From Atopsyche davidsoni (taxonomy: Eukaryota; Arthropoda; Insecta; Trichoptera; Hydrobiosidae): a stretch of 64,000 bases of DNA. Position 1 is the stretch's first letter, and each line of letters starts with the position of its first letter. Made by a program: the position numbers and the translations under genes. The stretch spans positions 11,524,501 to 11,588,500 of the forward strand of contig JAILWY010000001.1 of NCBI GenBank assembly GCA_022113835.1. The letters are read 5' to 3'. The notes under the pieces were generated by a model. The model searched no databases. It worked only from the letters and a program-made list of their open reading frames with translations, and had not been told where the DNA came from. Shown here piece after piece: positions 9,238 to 24,625 of the stretch.

Positions 9238-11218
9238 TATAATTTTAATATTTTACAGCTTATATAATCCGACACGTAAGTTTTACTAAAACAAGAATCT
9301 AAGATATGTCATTTTCAATATAATTTCTTTCATGCCTTATTATATATTTCATGTCTCATAAGGTACTGTGGAAAGGTTTGATTGTAAACAAAGTACATGG
9401 GATATTCGTAAATTAGTTTACCTAGCATGTATGTTGGTTCACCACTCCTGAAATATTTAAACAATGACTACTGCCACTTTGTAATAACCCTACAAATGGT
9501 CTGTTCGAGCAGTCTAGTTGATGAATTGGTACATATGACGTATTATGGTAAATAATTGCTGATAACCATTGACGATACTGTGTTTGCTTTGCTTCCGTAA
9601 GCAATTATCACATTATCGAATGATTACTTACCTCTAATTTAATTATCTCGAATAATGTATTACATTTAATTGATTTAAGGTACATTAGACTAAAATCAAA
9701 TTTGGCATATGATATTGTCGGTGTAAATTTGTCAAGTAGTTAGTTATATAAATCGTGCATTTACTCCATGATATTTATGGACTGTTTAGTTTACGTAAAC
9801 TATATAATTAATTATATTTTAGTTTTTGTTATATATATTTTAAGTCATTGAACACTGATTACCAAGATTGATTCCTTTACATTGATTGCCAAGACTTTTC
9901 CGTTTTGATTTTTTACAAAACAAAAATAACCAAGTTAACAATAGACTCTTATTTATTTTTAATCTTTATTCTTACATATCCAGAGATAAAACACATAGGT
10001 GTTGAAATTTAATATAAATTTTTAAAATATATCAATCAAGTGAAAATATAATGGGAAGACTATTTTATATGATTTTACCACCACTGTCTGCTTTAAGCAA
10101 GAAGTAAAGAGGTTTCAAACAATTTACAATTTTTCCATTATTTAATATATATATTAGCGATAATAACTTTTTTTTAATTTAATATATTTTATAAGGGGTT
10201 AGGTTCCATAAATATAACGAATAAGTGCTGTATTAAAATATAAAAAGGTAACGTCTAACAAAATCTTTAGAAATCCCTTTTGAGGCACCGTATCTCCTTT
10301 GTCACATATTTTCACTGAGATTTTTCATAAGCATTTGATCGTTTTTATCTTTCATTTGTTTTTCAAGCAGAAGGATTAAGCCATATAAAAATACTATCCA
10401 ATTTTCTTATCGAAAAACAAACGTTTATATTACTTTTTCTAAGCGAATAAAGAAATTGTTCATCATGAATATAGGCATAATATTATATTCGGTCTTTATT
10501 GAGTGTTTATTTTAATAAAAGTGGATAAAAAAAGCCGGAAAAAATTATTTTATATTGATTACCTTATTAAATCAAAGGTTGAATCATGGTTTAGAGTTTT
10601 TAAATTAGACCCCTGTTTTGCCTGTTAAATTATCATGTGTTAAAGTATCATAGTTTTAAACTAATGATAGTTTTAATTGACATTGAATTAAACATCAATT
10701 TAATGACACGTTAAAAAAAAATTGTCAAAAAAACACGAGATGAATCATTCTTTCACTTCAGGAGTTATTTTTTAGACCACCCATTTTTGAGTAAATGTGC
10801 CAAGCAAATGTATAAACAAGACAATTTTTACCCCCGAACTTGAAAGGGATGTGAAATATCAATTGCGAATATGAATTTTTATTCCGCATATCTGTTTGGG
10901 ATTCCCGTTTACCGGCCCGGTAGGTTTGATTATTACGTGCTTCTGTTATTATTATTTACCCTATAAAAAATTTGCATATCAACAGAGAGAAAAATCCAAA
11001 ATCTTAACGGGTTCAAAAATACCATAATCCCTAAAATTTCCTTTTTTTTGCATGTCACACAGATTTGGGTAGGAACTGGAATATAATTGTCAATTTTCCA
11101 TAAACAAAAATTGGGCGGCCAAACTGTATATGGAATAAAGAAAAAAATATATATTAATTAATTTTTTTTTGGAATATTGATTTCAGGTGACCATAAAACG
11201 AATTTCTGTTATACTCGT
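9238..11218. other. AT-rich intergenic stretch
   Basis: No gene, RNA gene or clear mobile element. A 60-codon minus frame at 9422-9604 has mixed composition but no known motif, and I do not call it a gene. Confidence 0.55.
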
Positions 11219-11308
11219 TATTTACTAATATGATTAGGCACATTATCATATCATATTAAATCATCTTCTATATATGAACTAATGTGCCTAATCATATTAG
11301 TAAATATA
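11219..11308. repeat. Short inverted-repeat element
   Basis: TTTACTAATATGATTAGGCA and the bases after it (to about 11246) return inverted at about 11280-11306, giving arms of about 26 bp without mismatch around a 35-bp AT-rich loop. It could be a tiny MITE or a cruciform-forming palindrome. No target duplication recognised. Confidence 0.75.
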
Positions 11309-14300
11309 ATAAGCCCGTAATGGGTAATAAATACGCATCTGATTGACTTATCCGTAATAGACATTATACTCGTTAGTAACCGGACGTTTAAGCTATTTCA
11401 ATACATAATTATGTCTCATTATTTAAGAAAAATCTGTCTGAGATCTGTTCAAGTTTTGTGTTATGATTTAACATAAAAAATAAGTGTAAATAAAAATTCC
11501 GAATTAGCCTAATTCAAATAGTAAAATATTTAAAATTAAAGGGAAAAAAATATTTTGGTTATTTTCTCTACTTAAAAAAATATTATGTAAGTATTAAACT
11601 ATTTAAAAAAAAATGAAGTTTGCCCTGAAATACGCGTTTTATATTTTTTACTATGTAAGGCAAAGCTCTGAATAATAGTCGCAATTTATCTAGAAAATGC
11701 ACCATCAACGGTTTTTTCAGGATAAAATATTTTCCGCGAAAAAAGCTCTCATTTTGGCCTCCGCAATCGAGAATGTCACTTGACAGAACGAAGTTAATAA
11801 ATCGTTAGCGTCTGCAACAATCCACCAGTAAAAATTACAGCGACGGTGCAAAGATATCCTAGTGAGGTCATAGGGACTCGGTTTGGATATTGATTAAGGT
11901 TTTGGAGAGTTATGCCTTCGCTCAAAATGAAAGTAACTGAAATTTCAAACTTCTCGCCTTTTTAATTGAATTCCACTTTCAACCTAAAAATATCTGCTGT
12001 CTTATGATTCAATTATGTAAAAATCTGTTAGGGGAATAAATGAAAATTATTTCTGACAAAAATATTACCAAGCAGATAAATTTATGCGGAATTATTTTAT
12101 TAAAAAATGCTCTAATGGTTTTTGATATCACTGCATTTTTTGTTTTTATATGTAAATAGACATTTTTAATATTTTAATCAAAATAACATGAAATAAGCTT
12201 TATAATAAGACGTGTTGGCTTTTTTTTTTTAAAAATAATTTTTTACGATTATAGTTTTATTTTTATAATAAAAAGTGAAAAAATTATTGACCCGATATCA
12301 ATATTTAATTATTTCTGAAATTTTAAAATAATAAAAATGTTTATTATTATTTTAAGGCATATAAACGATGATAAATTTATTTCAATTAAAACAAATTTGT
12401 ATTTCCAATTGAGAAGTGAATTTGATGATTTTGCCTAAAATTTGGGTTCAATTAAGTTTAGCTAGATTAAGCCCCTGCTAAAAGACTCTTCACAAATTTA
12501 TTGATATTTGAATTGGAAATCAGTTTACTTTGAGAGGCGCTTATATTGAATGCATTTAAATGCTGCCGGGTTGTTTTCCGAGTACTTCCGATGCTCTGAT
12601 TTATAAAGGCTATTGTGAAAGGCTATGATTTTAGACTTTTGAATGTACTCGTATTTCATTAAAAAAAATAACAGTTTTATTTTGCTCTGTAAGATTGATA
12701 AAATATATTTTTTCTTTTATGAAAAACACTTTCTAGCCTCTTCCAACAAAAAGATAAAGGTGAAGCTTTAATTATTCTGAAAATATACAGGTTTTTGCCC
12801 AATTCAATTTCAATTAAAAACAATATTTTTTAATTGAATATAATATTTTATAAACAAACTATTACATGAAAATGTATAATTATGTTAATAAATAAAAACC
12901 CCTTTTTATCCTAAAATTTGTTAGCTTTGCATATTAATTCCTAAATAATATATATGTTTATTGATTATTTAATTTTTTACATTTTTACTATTCATTTACT
13001 GTGCTATTCAAACAGCTTTAAATCCTCAAACATTTTTATATTCTATCACAAGTCATATACCATGAAACGAAAATGTTGTTTTTTTTATTGAAATGCTTGA
13101 TATCAATTTTGAATATTCGTATATCAGCAATATAACCTCAATATAAAAGAAAGTGAATTCGGAAAAAACGATAGAATATTAAATTAGCCACCATATTTCA
13201 TCTGAACATGTATTGTTTCATGTACACAGGCTCCTATCTGCCTTTCATACTATCGCTTTATTTGCAAACTTAATATATTCAATCTAAAAGTTTAACACTT
13301 GGATACAAAAGTCTTAAGAAAATATGAAGCAAGCTTATTTATTATTCATCGTTAGGTGCAAAACGCTGATTAATTTTGTTGGAAGAATCCCGAGAGGAAC
13401 GCTCTATTGGATAATTTGGATTTTTAAGCGAGGTAGGCATTTCACTTTCTACATTAAGAGACATTGGATATTCAAGAACTTGGCATCAACTTTACATTAC
13501 TGTTGACGACGAGATAGAAAGACTATCACCTGATTTCCCAGGAGGGGATGGCATCTTGAAACATCCAACATTCGTGTTTTAAATCAACCGACGAGGTTAC
13601 GCCATTGAACGGGTTTGATGGATTTGCTAAAGTAAATACGTTTTAAGTAGAAACATTTCTGATTCAACTCATTTATTGGCTTTTCCTATAAGGCTTTTAC
13701 ATACGAATGTCAATAATTCAATGTTGCCCCAAAGGTGAGTCTACCTTCAACAAAGTCTGCTTGCCCAATAAATCAATCGAGAATCCATAATACATTTGAT
13801 TTTAGTATATTTGCACGCTATTTTTTAGAAATTCTTTTCCAAATATTTGCAATTTATATGCGTCTATGGGTAGAGGATAACATCGCTTACCTTATATATT
13901 GCTGTTAACATATACATACAAATTCAATGTTAATATCAACATTGAAGGTTTGTGTTGAAGTTTATTAAATTTTATGTAACTAAAAAAAGTATTTTTCATT
14001 ATTTTTATTTATTAAATTTTATTCAACGATTAAAAAATATACCAAATCTTATAAAGTACAGTGTTTTATCTCTTTTTTTTCTGATAGCGCTTTATTATTG
14101 TATTTTTCACTAAGCGTTATAGAACAAGAGTTTTTTTTAAATAACTGAGCCCAGTAAAGTAAAATCGATAAACTTACTTATTTACTAACAGCTTTGCCAA
14201 TAAATTGGATGGTAGAAAATCTCTAATTACGAGAGGTGAGAGAGTTCGGATTTAAGCAGAGAATGCCTTCTTAGTTAAGAGAACTTCAGTACACGAAAGC

Positions 14301-16096
14301 GTTCGAGGCACGAACTGTTAGTAGCTGGGGATCTACTTCACTACGCAAGCATTTATTCGTTTGAATAAAAAAAATGTTTAATAAATTTAATATGTTAAAA
14401 AAACAAATTTACTTTAAAACAAAAACCTTGCGTAGTATTATGTATTTATAATATTTTTTCACTGAATGTTCAAAACTAAACTGATAAACAATTATTAAAA
14501 CTATTTTTTTACCCGTAGATTGTTTTGTCATATATGATCTCACACAATTTATTATTGCATTTAAAAAACACTTAAGCTTTAATAAGCGATATTTATACAT
14601 TATAAGCAAATCGTTATATTTTATTTTGATATCAGAAGCATTACTGCAGTTATATAATTTTCCTGCATTTCCAATGCTCATACGTAAAACGTATATAAAT
14701 CATTTCGAAAATTCCATATATCCTAGGTTTTAACATCACACGAAATACCCTCTTAGAGGGTGGTGTTCACACATCGCCTGTTTTCCCAGAACCGAGAACA
14801 GAATTAGAATTTATATTTCCACGCGGGACAAACTGTTCAATAAATGTCATTGGCTATTCGTTTCAATTTGCTTTATCAGAGCCGTAGCTGCCTTTATTTA
14901 TTTTCCTGAACATTTGCTTATCGAATTGAAAGATACTGCCCTAATTCAGGAAACCTCAGCCGACCAGGTTGAATAATTTCAACCTTTCTTTACGTAGTGT
15001 TTGTTTTTTTTATTGTTTTCCTATCAATTAGGAGGTACGTGGGTGGCAAAGCGATAGATAAAAACCAGATAGATAGCAAAGATACGTGTTTGATTTTTCG
15101 CTCAATGTAAGATGTGGGTATAAAGATGGATACAACGTACTCCGTTTATAAACGAATCCATTTCCTTTAGAACGTGACGTATTTACAAAACGAATCTGAA
15201 AAATCGCATTTCGTTAAAACCAAAACCCATTAAAAATAATCTCGAAGCCAGACGTGGAAATGTTGAGGTTTTTAATATAACCAAAAATCACGTAATTCGA
15301 AACGCGGAATCCAATTTCACAACATAGTTCTCCATTTGCATTCTTCTCACTAATATTTTATACATTTTTAAATTGGATACTTTTAAAAACGATTTGAACC
15401 GTATTTATGAATAAATTTTTGCGCTTAGAAATAAATATTTGTTTTGTAAAGTTAGTTATCAAACTGCACAAAAGAGTTTTGATAATATTGATTTGACTGT
15501 TTCATTTAATCGACAGTCAAGGCTTGTCTCCGAAATTTTTGGTAATAGGTTGAATATCTGTTTATTTACAATGCAATTTGTTTTCTTATCTGAAACACCT
15601 TTTTAGATTATGTATGTAATAAACGTTTTAGATTTTCAAGAAAAATGAAAATGTAAGAATAAAAAATGTTGATTATACAACCCCATAAGATAATATCGGA
15701 AGAGAAAAGACAAACAAAAGTTGGCAACTACGGTTTTGTATAGCTTGATACGTTTCCAGCATTCGAAAAGCATAGAAACAGGAAATAAAATTTATGAAAT
15801 AAAAGTGAACAAAATACTATTATCCTCTATAAAATGTCTGCAAAGGGAAGTCTTATGTCAGGTACAATATAACATTCTGTCAGTATCTAGTTTATAAATA
15901 ATTCCAGTTGAGTGACTCGGCGGAGGCATTCGGAGTCCGCGGGCGCCACGGGCCGGAGCTCTTCCAGACTTTTACACAGTATGTTTTACAGTTCAGTGCA
16001 CATTTAAATCTGCCACGGTATCCAAGGGGTTGGTAGCTGGAGGAGTGCAGCACCAGGGTGGTGCCGCTTTCTGGGGGAAATTTAATTTCCGCTGCC
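11309..16096. other. Long AT-rich intergenic stretch
   Basis: Homopolymer A and T runs and short chance frames only. No splice-consistent coding series, RNA gene or repeat family was recognised. Slightly GC-richer patches near 13380-13620 and 15900-16090 carry no known motif. Confidence 0.5.
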
Positions 16097-16126
16097 CAAC
16101 ACCCTTCAAGGAGGGTGTTGTTTTTT
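16097..16126 (+). other. Perfect 9-bp hairpin followed by T-run
   Basis: CAACACCCT and AGGGTGTTG pair without mismatch around a TCAAGG loop, followed by TTTTTT. It looks like a bacterial terminator or a Pol III stop, but there is no bacterial context and no upstream A or B box. It sits at the end of a GC-richer patch (15905-16130). Confidence 0.5.
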
Positions 16127-19100
16127 GCCCGTAAGAGTTAAACAATGGTGTGTTGAATTTTATTCAATTTCAGATAATACGTTTAGTATACGATACATCC
16201 TTTTTTATTCGAAGTCAAATCGTATTATATAGCTGCAAAGTCTTCTAAGACTGTTTTGATTTTTATATATACTTCAGGTCAGTACATATTAATATTAAAA
16301 ATTACTTTTTACATTATGAAATCTAGTGAACTACGGATAATTTAAATTTGAAAAAAAATTATTATAAAATGCAGGCGTAGTTGTTTACGACTTATATTAA
16401 ATATTTCATCAAAATAACTAGTTATGGATTATACATAAAATTTGCATTGTCTCTCTTGCAAATGTTTTCATTTTTACTGATTATCGTGTGCTTTCAAAAA
16501 GCGTAAAATTTAAATTAAAAGGTAGCAATCTTTTATTAAATAAATTTCTAGTATATCAATGATGGCGTGGTTATTTTTTAATGAGTATTTCAGACCTCAG
16601 AGTAGTAAAAACATACTTAAAAGACAACATGTAATAAAACCGAGACATCTTTAAGTGAAATTTTTATGCATAAGATAATGAGAGTTTTAAAAGTCGAGGT
16701 TAATAAAGAATGGAGAAAAACTTCGGGATCCTTTGAATTTGTCAACGGAACTGGCAATATATAACGAGGGAAATCTAACCAAAGGCCTTAGAGGGAAGAG
16801 AGAGTTTTCAATATAGTACGATTTGCAGATAGAATGCCTTGCAATTTAAGCTGGTACGCGTTGCCACGAAAAGTGGCCTTCTGAAACTAAGGGAATAAAA
16901 CTAGAAACAGGTGCGTGCGACTGCTCGGAGAAGAGAAAAGAGAAAGCTCGCAGAGTAAAAGGGAAGCGAAGGCAGAGGAACGCAAACTTCCGAATTGTTA
17001 AGCAATACGCCAACTGCCTTTATTAATACATTTTCTTTTCTTCTCGTTGTTTGTGTTGTTTTCCAATCAATTTTGTTTATTTTTCACATTTTTACGGAAA
17101 ATTCTAAATTTGTATCAATACGGTAAAACAACATCCTAGACTTTTTCTTTGTTTCCTTTATTTTGTACAAGACTGACTTATAAACATCAACAACACTTAA
17201 CAAGCAAACTGATTTTATTAACAATAATATTTGATCACGTAGAACCTTCAACGTAGATTATGTAATTATTTATTTAAACTATTTTCCTACTCTTATCAAA
17301 ATAATTTTATTTAATAACTTACCTAAATTTCTATTAGTCATTGTGTGTAGAGTTTTTCCAAACTGTATTAAAACTTGTTCGAGAAAAATTTCTCTTTTCT
17401 TTTTTGGGTAGTCGATTTGTAAAAATAATTATAAATGCAAGAAAGTACATCGGTAATTTGAAATATTGAAAAAGTTTTTTGGTTTTCAAGCTTTGTTCAT
17501 GTACCAAATAAAACATATTTGTCGTATTTTGATATACGGTCTATTTATATTAGTCAAGAAGCGGCAAAAAAAAACATAAAATATTCGATGGCACGACGAT
17601 CGGGCCTCGTAAATCAGCTGAAAGTCTAAAATATTGTCCAAATATCGACCAGCAGTGGCTGTTTCCGGGTTTTATTTTATATTATACAATAAATTGTATT
17701 ATATAAATAACGTATGCGATGTCGACATCGACCAACTACATGTTCGGTATTAATTATTTAAGTAGTATACAGCGTTTTTATAAATTTAATTTTTATTTAA
17801 ATGTTTGAGTTTTCGGTCAGTATTAGATTAACTTCTAGGATCAAAAGGAAAAAAATATTAAATTAAGGAATCAATAGGCTCTTTGGTATTGATTCTGCAA
17901 TCAAATATGATTTATCTGTATAATTCAGTAGTTTGTACATATTTGTGTGCGATGGCGTTCTGGCATCCGGTTCCGCCCCCAAGCCACGTATTTCTTGAAC
18001 TAGTTACCGTTAAGTTAGATCCTCTGGGATTGTGGGCTCGTATGGCTCGCCCGGCCTCGTTTATACCTGACTGAGTTCACCCATAACCTGCTTTAAAGAA
18101 TATATTTTTTCCTCAATTATAATTATAATAATAATAATTATTATTATTTCAATTAAATTTTAATCTAAAAAAAAAACATTATGTTAAAACTTAAATGATT
18201 AAAAAAATTACGAATAACATGTCGAATTTTTATTCAACTTTTGATCATTCATCAGTGCATTAATTTCAAGAGTTTCAAAGGTGTTACAAAATTTCAAATT
18301 TACGCACGAACCGAGAAAAAATATGAAAATGCTAATCTCATTTTTTTCGAATTGAAACGATTTAAAGTAAAATAAATTTTGATTCATACAATAAAATTGA
18401 CATTTCACATTCAAACATGAAATTTTTGATTGGAATTGGATTTCTTTGAAGAGAATTTCGAGTGTCGATGTGAATGCAAAGCAATTTAGCTTTTCACCAG
18501 TATTTGTAAAAAATAATATTATCTTGAAATATTCATTCCATTGTTTCCTTAAAACATGGCAAAAATTATATCCATGCGTGATATCGTTTATTGGTATAAT
18601 ATTAATAAAAAATCTCACATGTAAAAAAATGTTTAACTTTATGAAAAGAAAATTTACTTCCATATTTTTTTATAACTACAAAAGGCATTAGCAATCACCA
18701 GAAGTATACTGTTTTTATTCCAGTAGGTTCTAGTAGGATAACAAATTATAAAGTCAGTTCTCGCTCATTGCAAAGAGATTTATTTTTGTTACTACAGAGA
18801 GCAGTAAAAAAAGACAAATGTATAATAGCGTTTATTTTTCTTACTTGAACAAATGTTACATTTTATATTAACGTAAAAATATACTACAAAAAGAGATTTA
18901 AATGTAGTTTATTGCAATAGAAATGAAAAACGGCGAATAAGAACGTTCGCTTAAGATTTAATATAGCTTTGATATAATACCAACGAAGAGAAAAAAATCT
19001 ATAAACTATTAAGTTTTTTTTTCGTTTTCTGTGTTGATATTAAGTTTTTGGTGATTTAATAAATCGAGCGAAATAATCCGCGCTCTATTTCACTTCCAAC

Positions 19101-22100
19101 CCCTTTCGCTTGAATTCTTATCTCGCAGATATACAGCGGTGGATTTATATAGGAATCTAAATCGAGAAGTCTCTTGGTGTTATTCGGAGAAGCTTAATTC
19201 ATATAGAACAGAAAGCTTTCTTAGAAATCGTAAAACAGAGGACGGCTCTTACGTTTATTAAACTAGACCGTTGTCATTAACGTTCGGCGATGTTCCTCGC
19301 AAAGCCGAGGCCCGTGGAAATAAGAAAGGCTTATATATAATTTGTTCGAGTGACGTTTATCTTCGTGAGTATTGATCAGGTTTATGTTATGGATATGAAG
19401 TATTACACATAAAGAATTATGTAACGAATATTCATTTGGGATTTGCTGGAGAACTTACATAACTGCTGTGTAGCTCTGGCAACCTGAAACAAAACAAAAC
19501 AGGTAATTAAGTTCTAAAATAATATTATGTTTTTTTGGAATATATATATATAATTTGATGTTAAGTTTTATCAATATTTGTCTCTTAATAAATTTATATT
19601 ATTCTTATGCTATAAATGTAAACATATAAATAAAGCAATTTGTATTCAAGTATAAACATGCCTCCTAGAATTTATATTCTCTTATAGACGAAAGGCTTGA
19701 GTCTGGAGTGGAAGAGGCTGAGGAGGGACGGTGCGACCTCATCTAATTGTCTCTCCCCATTTAATTGTCCCCACTGGCAGGCGTTAGGTGGATAATGTCT
19801 CAAGATAAACACCCTGGAAAGAAGCCGCCTTTGAACTCTCACCCGGAGTTCACCGGCATTAGAGCCCGCCCGGCTGAGTGCGACTCCACCGAAGGGGTTA
19901 TAGCAAATCCCCCTGGAATTATTTAGGGGGTGAGAGTGCGGTGGTGTTTTGCCTGCTGCTTTGTTGCGCAAAAAAGGATCAAAAAACTTTAGAAATCCAC
20001 AAAAATCCGGCGCGTAACGCTACACCCTCGAGGCGCCCGGTTAGAGAGCTGCCGATTTATTAAAAAAACGTGTCATTGATATTGACCGAATTCAACAAGA
20101 AAATTAAAACAAATCATACTTTTTTCGTTCAGTATTTTAACACAAAGCCTGTTTGATATTTGATACACGGCTTTTTTAATTGCTTGCTGTAATTTTTGTA
20201 ATTGATCTCTGATTATTATTTAGCTTCAAAATTTGAGTAAAGAGAGATGATAGATGATATAGGGCAAATAGTTCAGTGATCATTTCAATATCACTTACTA
20301 ATCTCTTAAGCCCACGAAATTTAGTACATTTTGTTAATGTCGTCATTAAGCTATTTCAAACAAGCGATAAAGCTAAACGTGGAGATGCTTGCGTTGCTCA
20401 GGTGGTCAGTTAACGTTAATTAAGGCGTATAATAAGGATTGTTCAACGATTATTATAAATCTATGCGATTAAAGGTTTTTATTCATTTTTTTGCATTCCT
20501 TTTTACAAAAAATAACAATTAATAAAAATTCCGAAAAAGTTAGTCATGAGAATATTGGTAACTATTATATGCTCAATAATATTTTTGAAATTATAAAAAA
20601 ATCACCCAAAGCTCTTTTAAATAAATTATAAAGTAACGTTTTGTTATGATTTCTATTATGAAAAAAAATACTTTTAACCCTATAAACTTCTATTTTGTAA
20701 TATTTTCAAAAGTATAAAAGCTCTCGAGTAAGTCATTTTACGGGAATATTTTATTTTTACCTACAACCAAGCAAGTGCGTGAAGGTCTCCCCGGAAGGAG
20801 ATGGTTTATGTACGCTTTGTTATCGATGCTTTTCGGTTTTCCGTTCTTCACTTGAGTGCAGATGAAAGGAAGCTGTTCTCTCGTGTCGCCATCGAGGAAG
20901 GAAGGGACACGCTCGCCCGTGTAGGTAAATCGGAAACATGGACCTGGTGTACTTTGATATAAAATATCGCATTACTTGCTCTCGTTACCCGTCGAAAGGT
21001 CAAGGGTTAGTGAAAGAGAACGCCAGTATTGAACAACCGAAATTTTATTTAAAATACAAAAACATGGTGAATTTAAACAAGGCAATTAGGCTTAAGCGTT
21101 TATACAATACCTCAATAATTAAAATATAGATTACTTCAAATCCTACCCAGCAATTATATGTGTATATTCAATTTGTGTAGTCTTATATGTGGGTTTGATT
21201 TAAATTGGTTTTATTAGTATCATATTCAATCATTTTAAACATCAATGCAGTTACAATACAAGTTAGTCATATTTAAGAACATTGGTTTTGATAATCAATA
21301 CTTTAAAACACAAAAATTGATTATAGAAAACAAGAGTCAATTAACTGAACATTAAACGCTTTTTTACAATTTAAAATATACGATTATACACTTATTATTA
21401 TAGTATTATTTTAATATAAACGTATAATATATGAACATTCAAATAATGCCATTTGAGTATTTATACTTGTAGTGTTATAATAGTTCATCACCATCTTTGT
21501 GATATGAAGCAAAATAGTTTTTTTTAGAGTAGTACGATTATGAATGTTTTGTATTATCCCTGACATTGAATAATGCTTAGCAATTAGGGGATTGCTGAAA
21601 TAATAAAATGGCCACAGAGGGCAATTAATAATTCTCCGTACAATTACATAACATGTCACGCAGATGGGACAATTTCAAAGCCAGAGTGAACAAGCTGTAC
21701 CGGGAGAAACTAAAGCGGAATTCATTTATTATACGTATCGCGTCAAGATTTTTCTGTCCTATGACAAAAGCCTTATTAAAGCTTGCCTTCGTATCGTTTT
21801 ATATTAAAATAAATAAAAAAGAATTTAATATCTGAGGATGTAAAATATATAAGGAGCTATGAATGTTTAAGCATTATCTGAATAATTCTCATTCTTATTT
21901 ATTATGTAGATATCAAGTAAAAAAAAATGTCTTAGGAATGCTTCTTAGATAAGCATTACGGGTTTTGTGAATAATAAAAGTATAAATCAATAAATTAAAA
22001 TATATGCAGGATCTGACAGTCATTGTTATTAGATTAACTTTATACGCTTGAGTTCAGATAGCAAACATGACTCAGCGCAAAAAAATACCCAAGAAGAAGG

Positions 22101-24625
22101 TGAATTGAATATTTTAATACAAATATATTAATTAATTAACATTTAACGGTACTTTCGGTACAACAAATAGAACAACAAACCTTGTTCCGTGAGCTCTTAT
22201 TTATATTCAGCAAAAGTTAATATCAAAAGAGGGAACAAAGAACAAGCACTTTAAAGAGTGCGCTTTAAAATGGAAATGCACTTTGTCTGAGGAGCTCGAG
22301 AAAATTATCTTGCAATTGTAGAAGTGGAAGTATTGTATGCAATCTGCTTGCGTTCCGGGCCGCATTGTGCAGGCTGTAATGCTGTAAGATCCTTAGGTCT
22401 ACCGAGAGCTTGCTGCTAATAAGAGAACAGGCACTTACCGTTGATAGCGAGGGGCTCTAAAAGTAGGAGAAAAAGCTCCAACGCAAAGTTCTGTAAGCGC
22501 AAAGTCTCGAATTTTTTTCCATCCTTTCCGAGACCGTCAAAAACGAAGTAGCTTTGATGTCATTCGGCTCTAGAGTGGTAATAAATAGGTTGTTATTCCA
22601 TAAATCTCTACGTCTGATAATACATATATTTGATAACAAGTAATGTTTGGACTTTAGAACTTAATTTATTGTTAAATTATTTCCATGCGATTTATGCTTA
22701 CATCTTGATTGACCACTGGTGAGAGGTTTATCAGATAATTATTTAAGAGTTTTTATAACGTTAACAGAAAGTTTATTGGTATTTAAAACAATCTTGGTAA
22801 ACTACAGCTAATGAAAATAGTTGTGCGGTTCTATATTTATAGCTTTTTTGTGTTAAACGGGATCAATGGAAGTTTAATTATAAATATTTGTAAAAAAATA
22901 TTGATGGCAAATAAATATAAAATTCACAATTTCATATTTTCATTACAAAAACGCTTATTTTCTTGAGAAATCGTTGATATAATACAGAAACTAAATTATT
23001 CATTTATATATCACAAAAGAGTTTTTCAATTTAGTACATTTTTTTAAAACTTTATTACAATTTTATACCGTAATGGAATTTCTGGCGAGAATAAATGTAG
23101 GATACCTCGTTGAATATTAAATCTTGCGCCTTTTCTTTGTAGGTCAATTTCAAATTTTAATGTTGATATTTAATATAAGCTTACGAATATAGCAAGAAAG
23201 TTTATTGGTATTATGTGAAAAAGCAAAAACAAGCAATTTCCGAAAGAGCGCCGAGCCGGATATTGGAAAAGCCTTTAAGATCGCGGCACGTCCTTTCATT
23301 GAACAACTAAAAATATATTCAAGTTCCAGACAGGTTTTTTTAGATTTAATAAAAACATCTAAGCTATGATTTTAAAATTTCTTTCAATGAATAATTAAAC
23401 AATATTATTTGGTTAATTGGACAATATTTGACAGTCTTTTAGAGTTCGATACTGCTGAAATGTGTTTTTACTGTTAATTAACACTGAAATTCAATAAAAT
23501 TCCAATGTATATTCAATCGAGTAAATAAAAAAAATTATTCTAAACTTTGCTAAAAAAATATAACTTTTCATATTAACAATAGGGAAGGTTTTTCATACAT
23601 TATATGAAGTCATTTATTGGGATTTAAAATGTTTGATCTTTTAGAAAAATACGATGAAAAAATATTGAAATTAATATAAAGGAAATAAAAAACTTCGTTT
23701 TTTTATTGCAGATGTGAATTTTAAAACATGAAAGATTTTTAAAAATATAATATATTTAAATCTCTTTTAGAATTTTCAGCGTCCTTTGTATTTCTGCCTT
23801 CAAATCGAATAAGAAAAAAAAGAGATTAAAAGCTGGCTCTACCGATTGAATACTAACCGACCAATCCCTGCGGAGTCTGAAGATATCCAGAGAGTGGTTG
23901 ATACTGGAAAAATACAGTGGCTGAATTGATGGGAATTAAGTTAACTAACTCCTTGTTGATATAAACCGCTCCGACGTGGCACTCCGGCAAGCGAGGGATT
24001 CAAATTTAAATACAAAATTATTTGCAGAAAAATAAATGCTAAGATAAACTAAAAAAAATTAAAATTTAAGACTTCTTTGGTTTATTATTTGATTTTTGAG
24101 TGGTTAAATTTAATATGTAGATTCTGCTTGACACGTAGATACCGTGAGAATTAAAAAATTAAGTCACATAATATTTCGTATAAAAATCAGTTATAATAAA
24201 AAAAATACATAAATGTTGGTTTTGTAAAGTAATGAAACAATATTTAATTTCAAAGAAATACGCACCAATGTGTGAGAATACGAAGAAAGTTCGCCAAAGT
24301 CAAAACATTAAAAACTTCAGTCTACTAAACTCGAACTGAAAATAGATAAAAAAATTCCCACTAAAAACATGTGGCAATGAAAAAAACTGATTTCTCGACG
24401 GTTTCCAATTCTTGAAAGTAAGCCCAGTTAATGATCTCACTAATCAACATAAAATAACCTGTCGGCCCTCTCGGCAAAAACTTAGATTACACAGGTGTCT
24501 GTTAAACTGCTCCAGCCGCGGCGAGCGGGGCGGCTCTGGAGCCATCGAGGACCATCGGAGTTCACGCCATTAGCGGCCAAATTAGTTTTCAACTAGTGCG
24601 GCGCTAACCGGGAGGCCGTTTAGTC
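16127..24625. other. Long intergenic stretch with GC-richer patches
   Basis: AT-rich throughout apart from patches at about 16850-17000, 17950-18080, 19680-20050, 20770-20940, 22190-22480 and 24470-24625. None shows a recognisable protein, tRNA or rRNA. The longest frame (18208-18663, minus, 151 codons) is low-complexity, AT-driven and judged chance. The patches could be regulatory elements, but this is inference. Confidence 0.45.

Noticed and set aside
16097..16126. Rho-independent terminator
   Set aside because: The shape is right, but there is no bacterial gene context anywhere in the window. Kept only as a hairpin.
18208..18663. 151-codon minus-strand frame
   Set aside because: AT-driven Phe/Asn/Ile/Lys-rich composition, no domain, no splice or promoter context, and a competing plus frame over the same bases.
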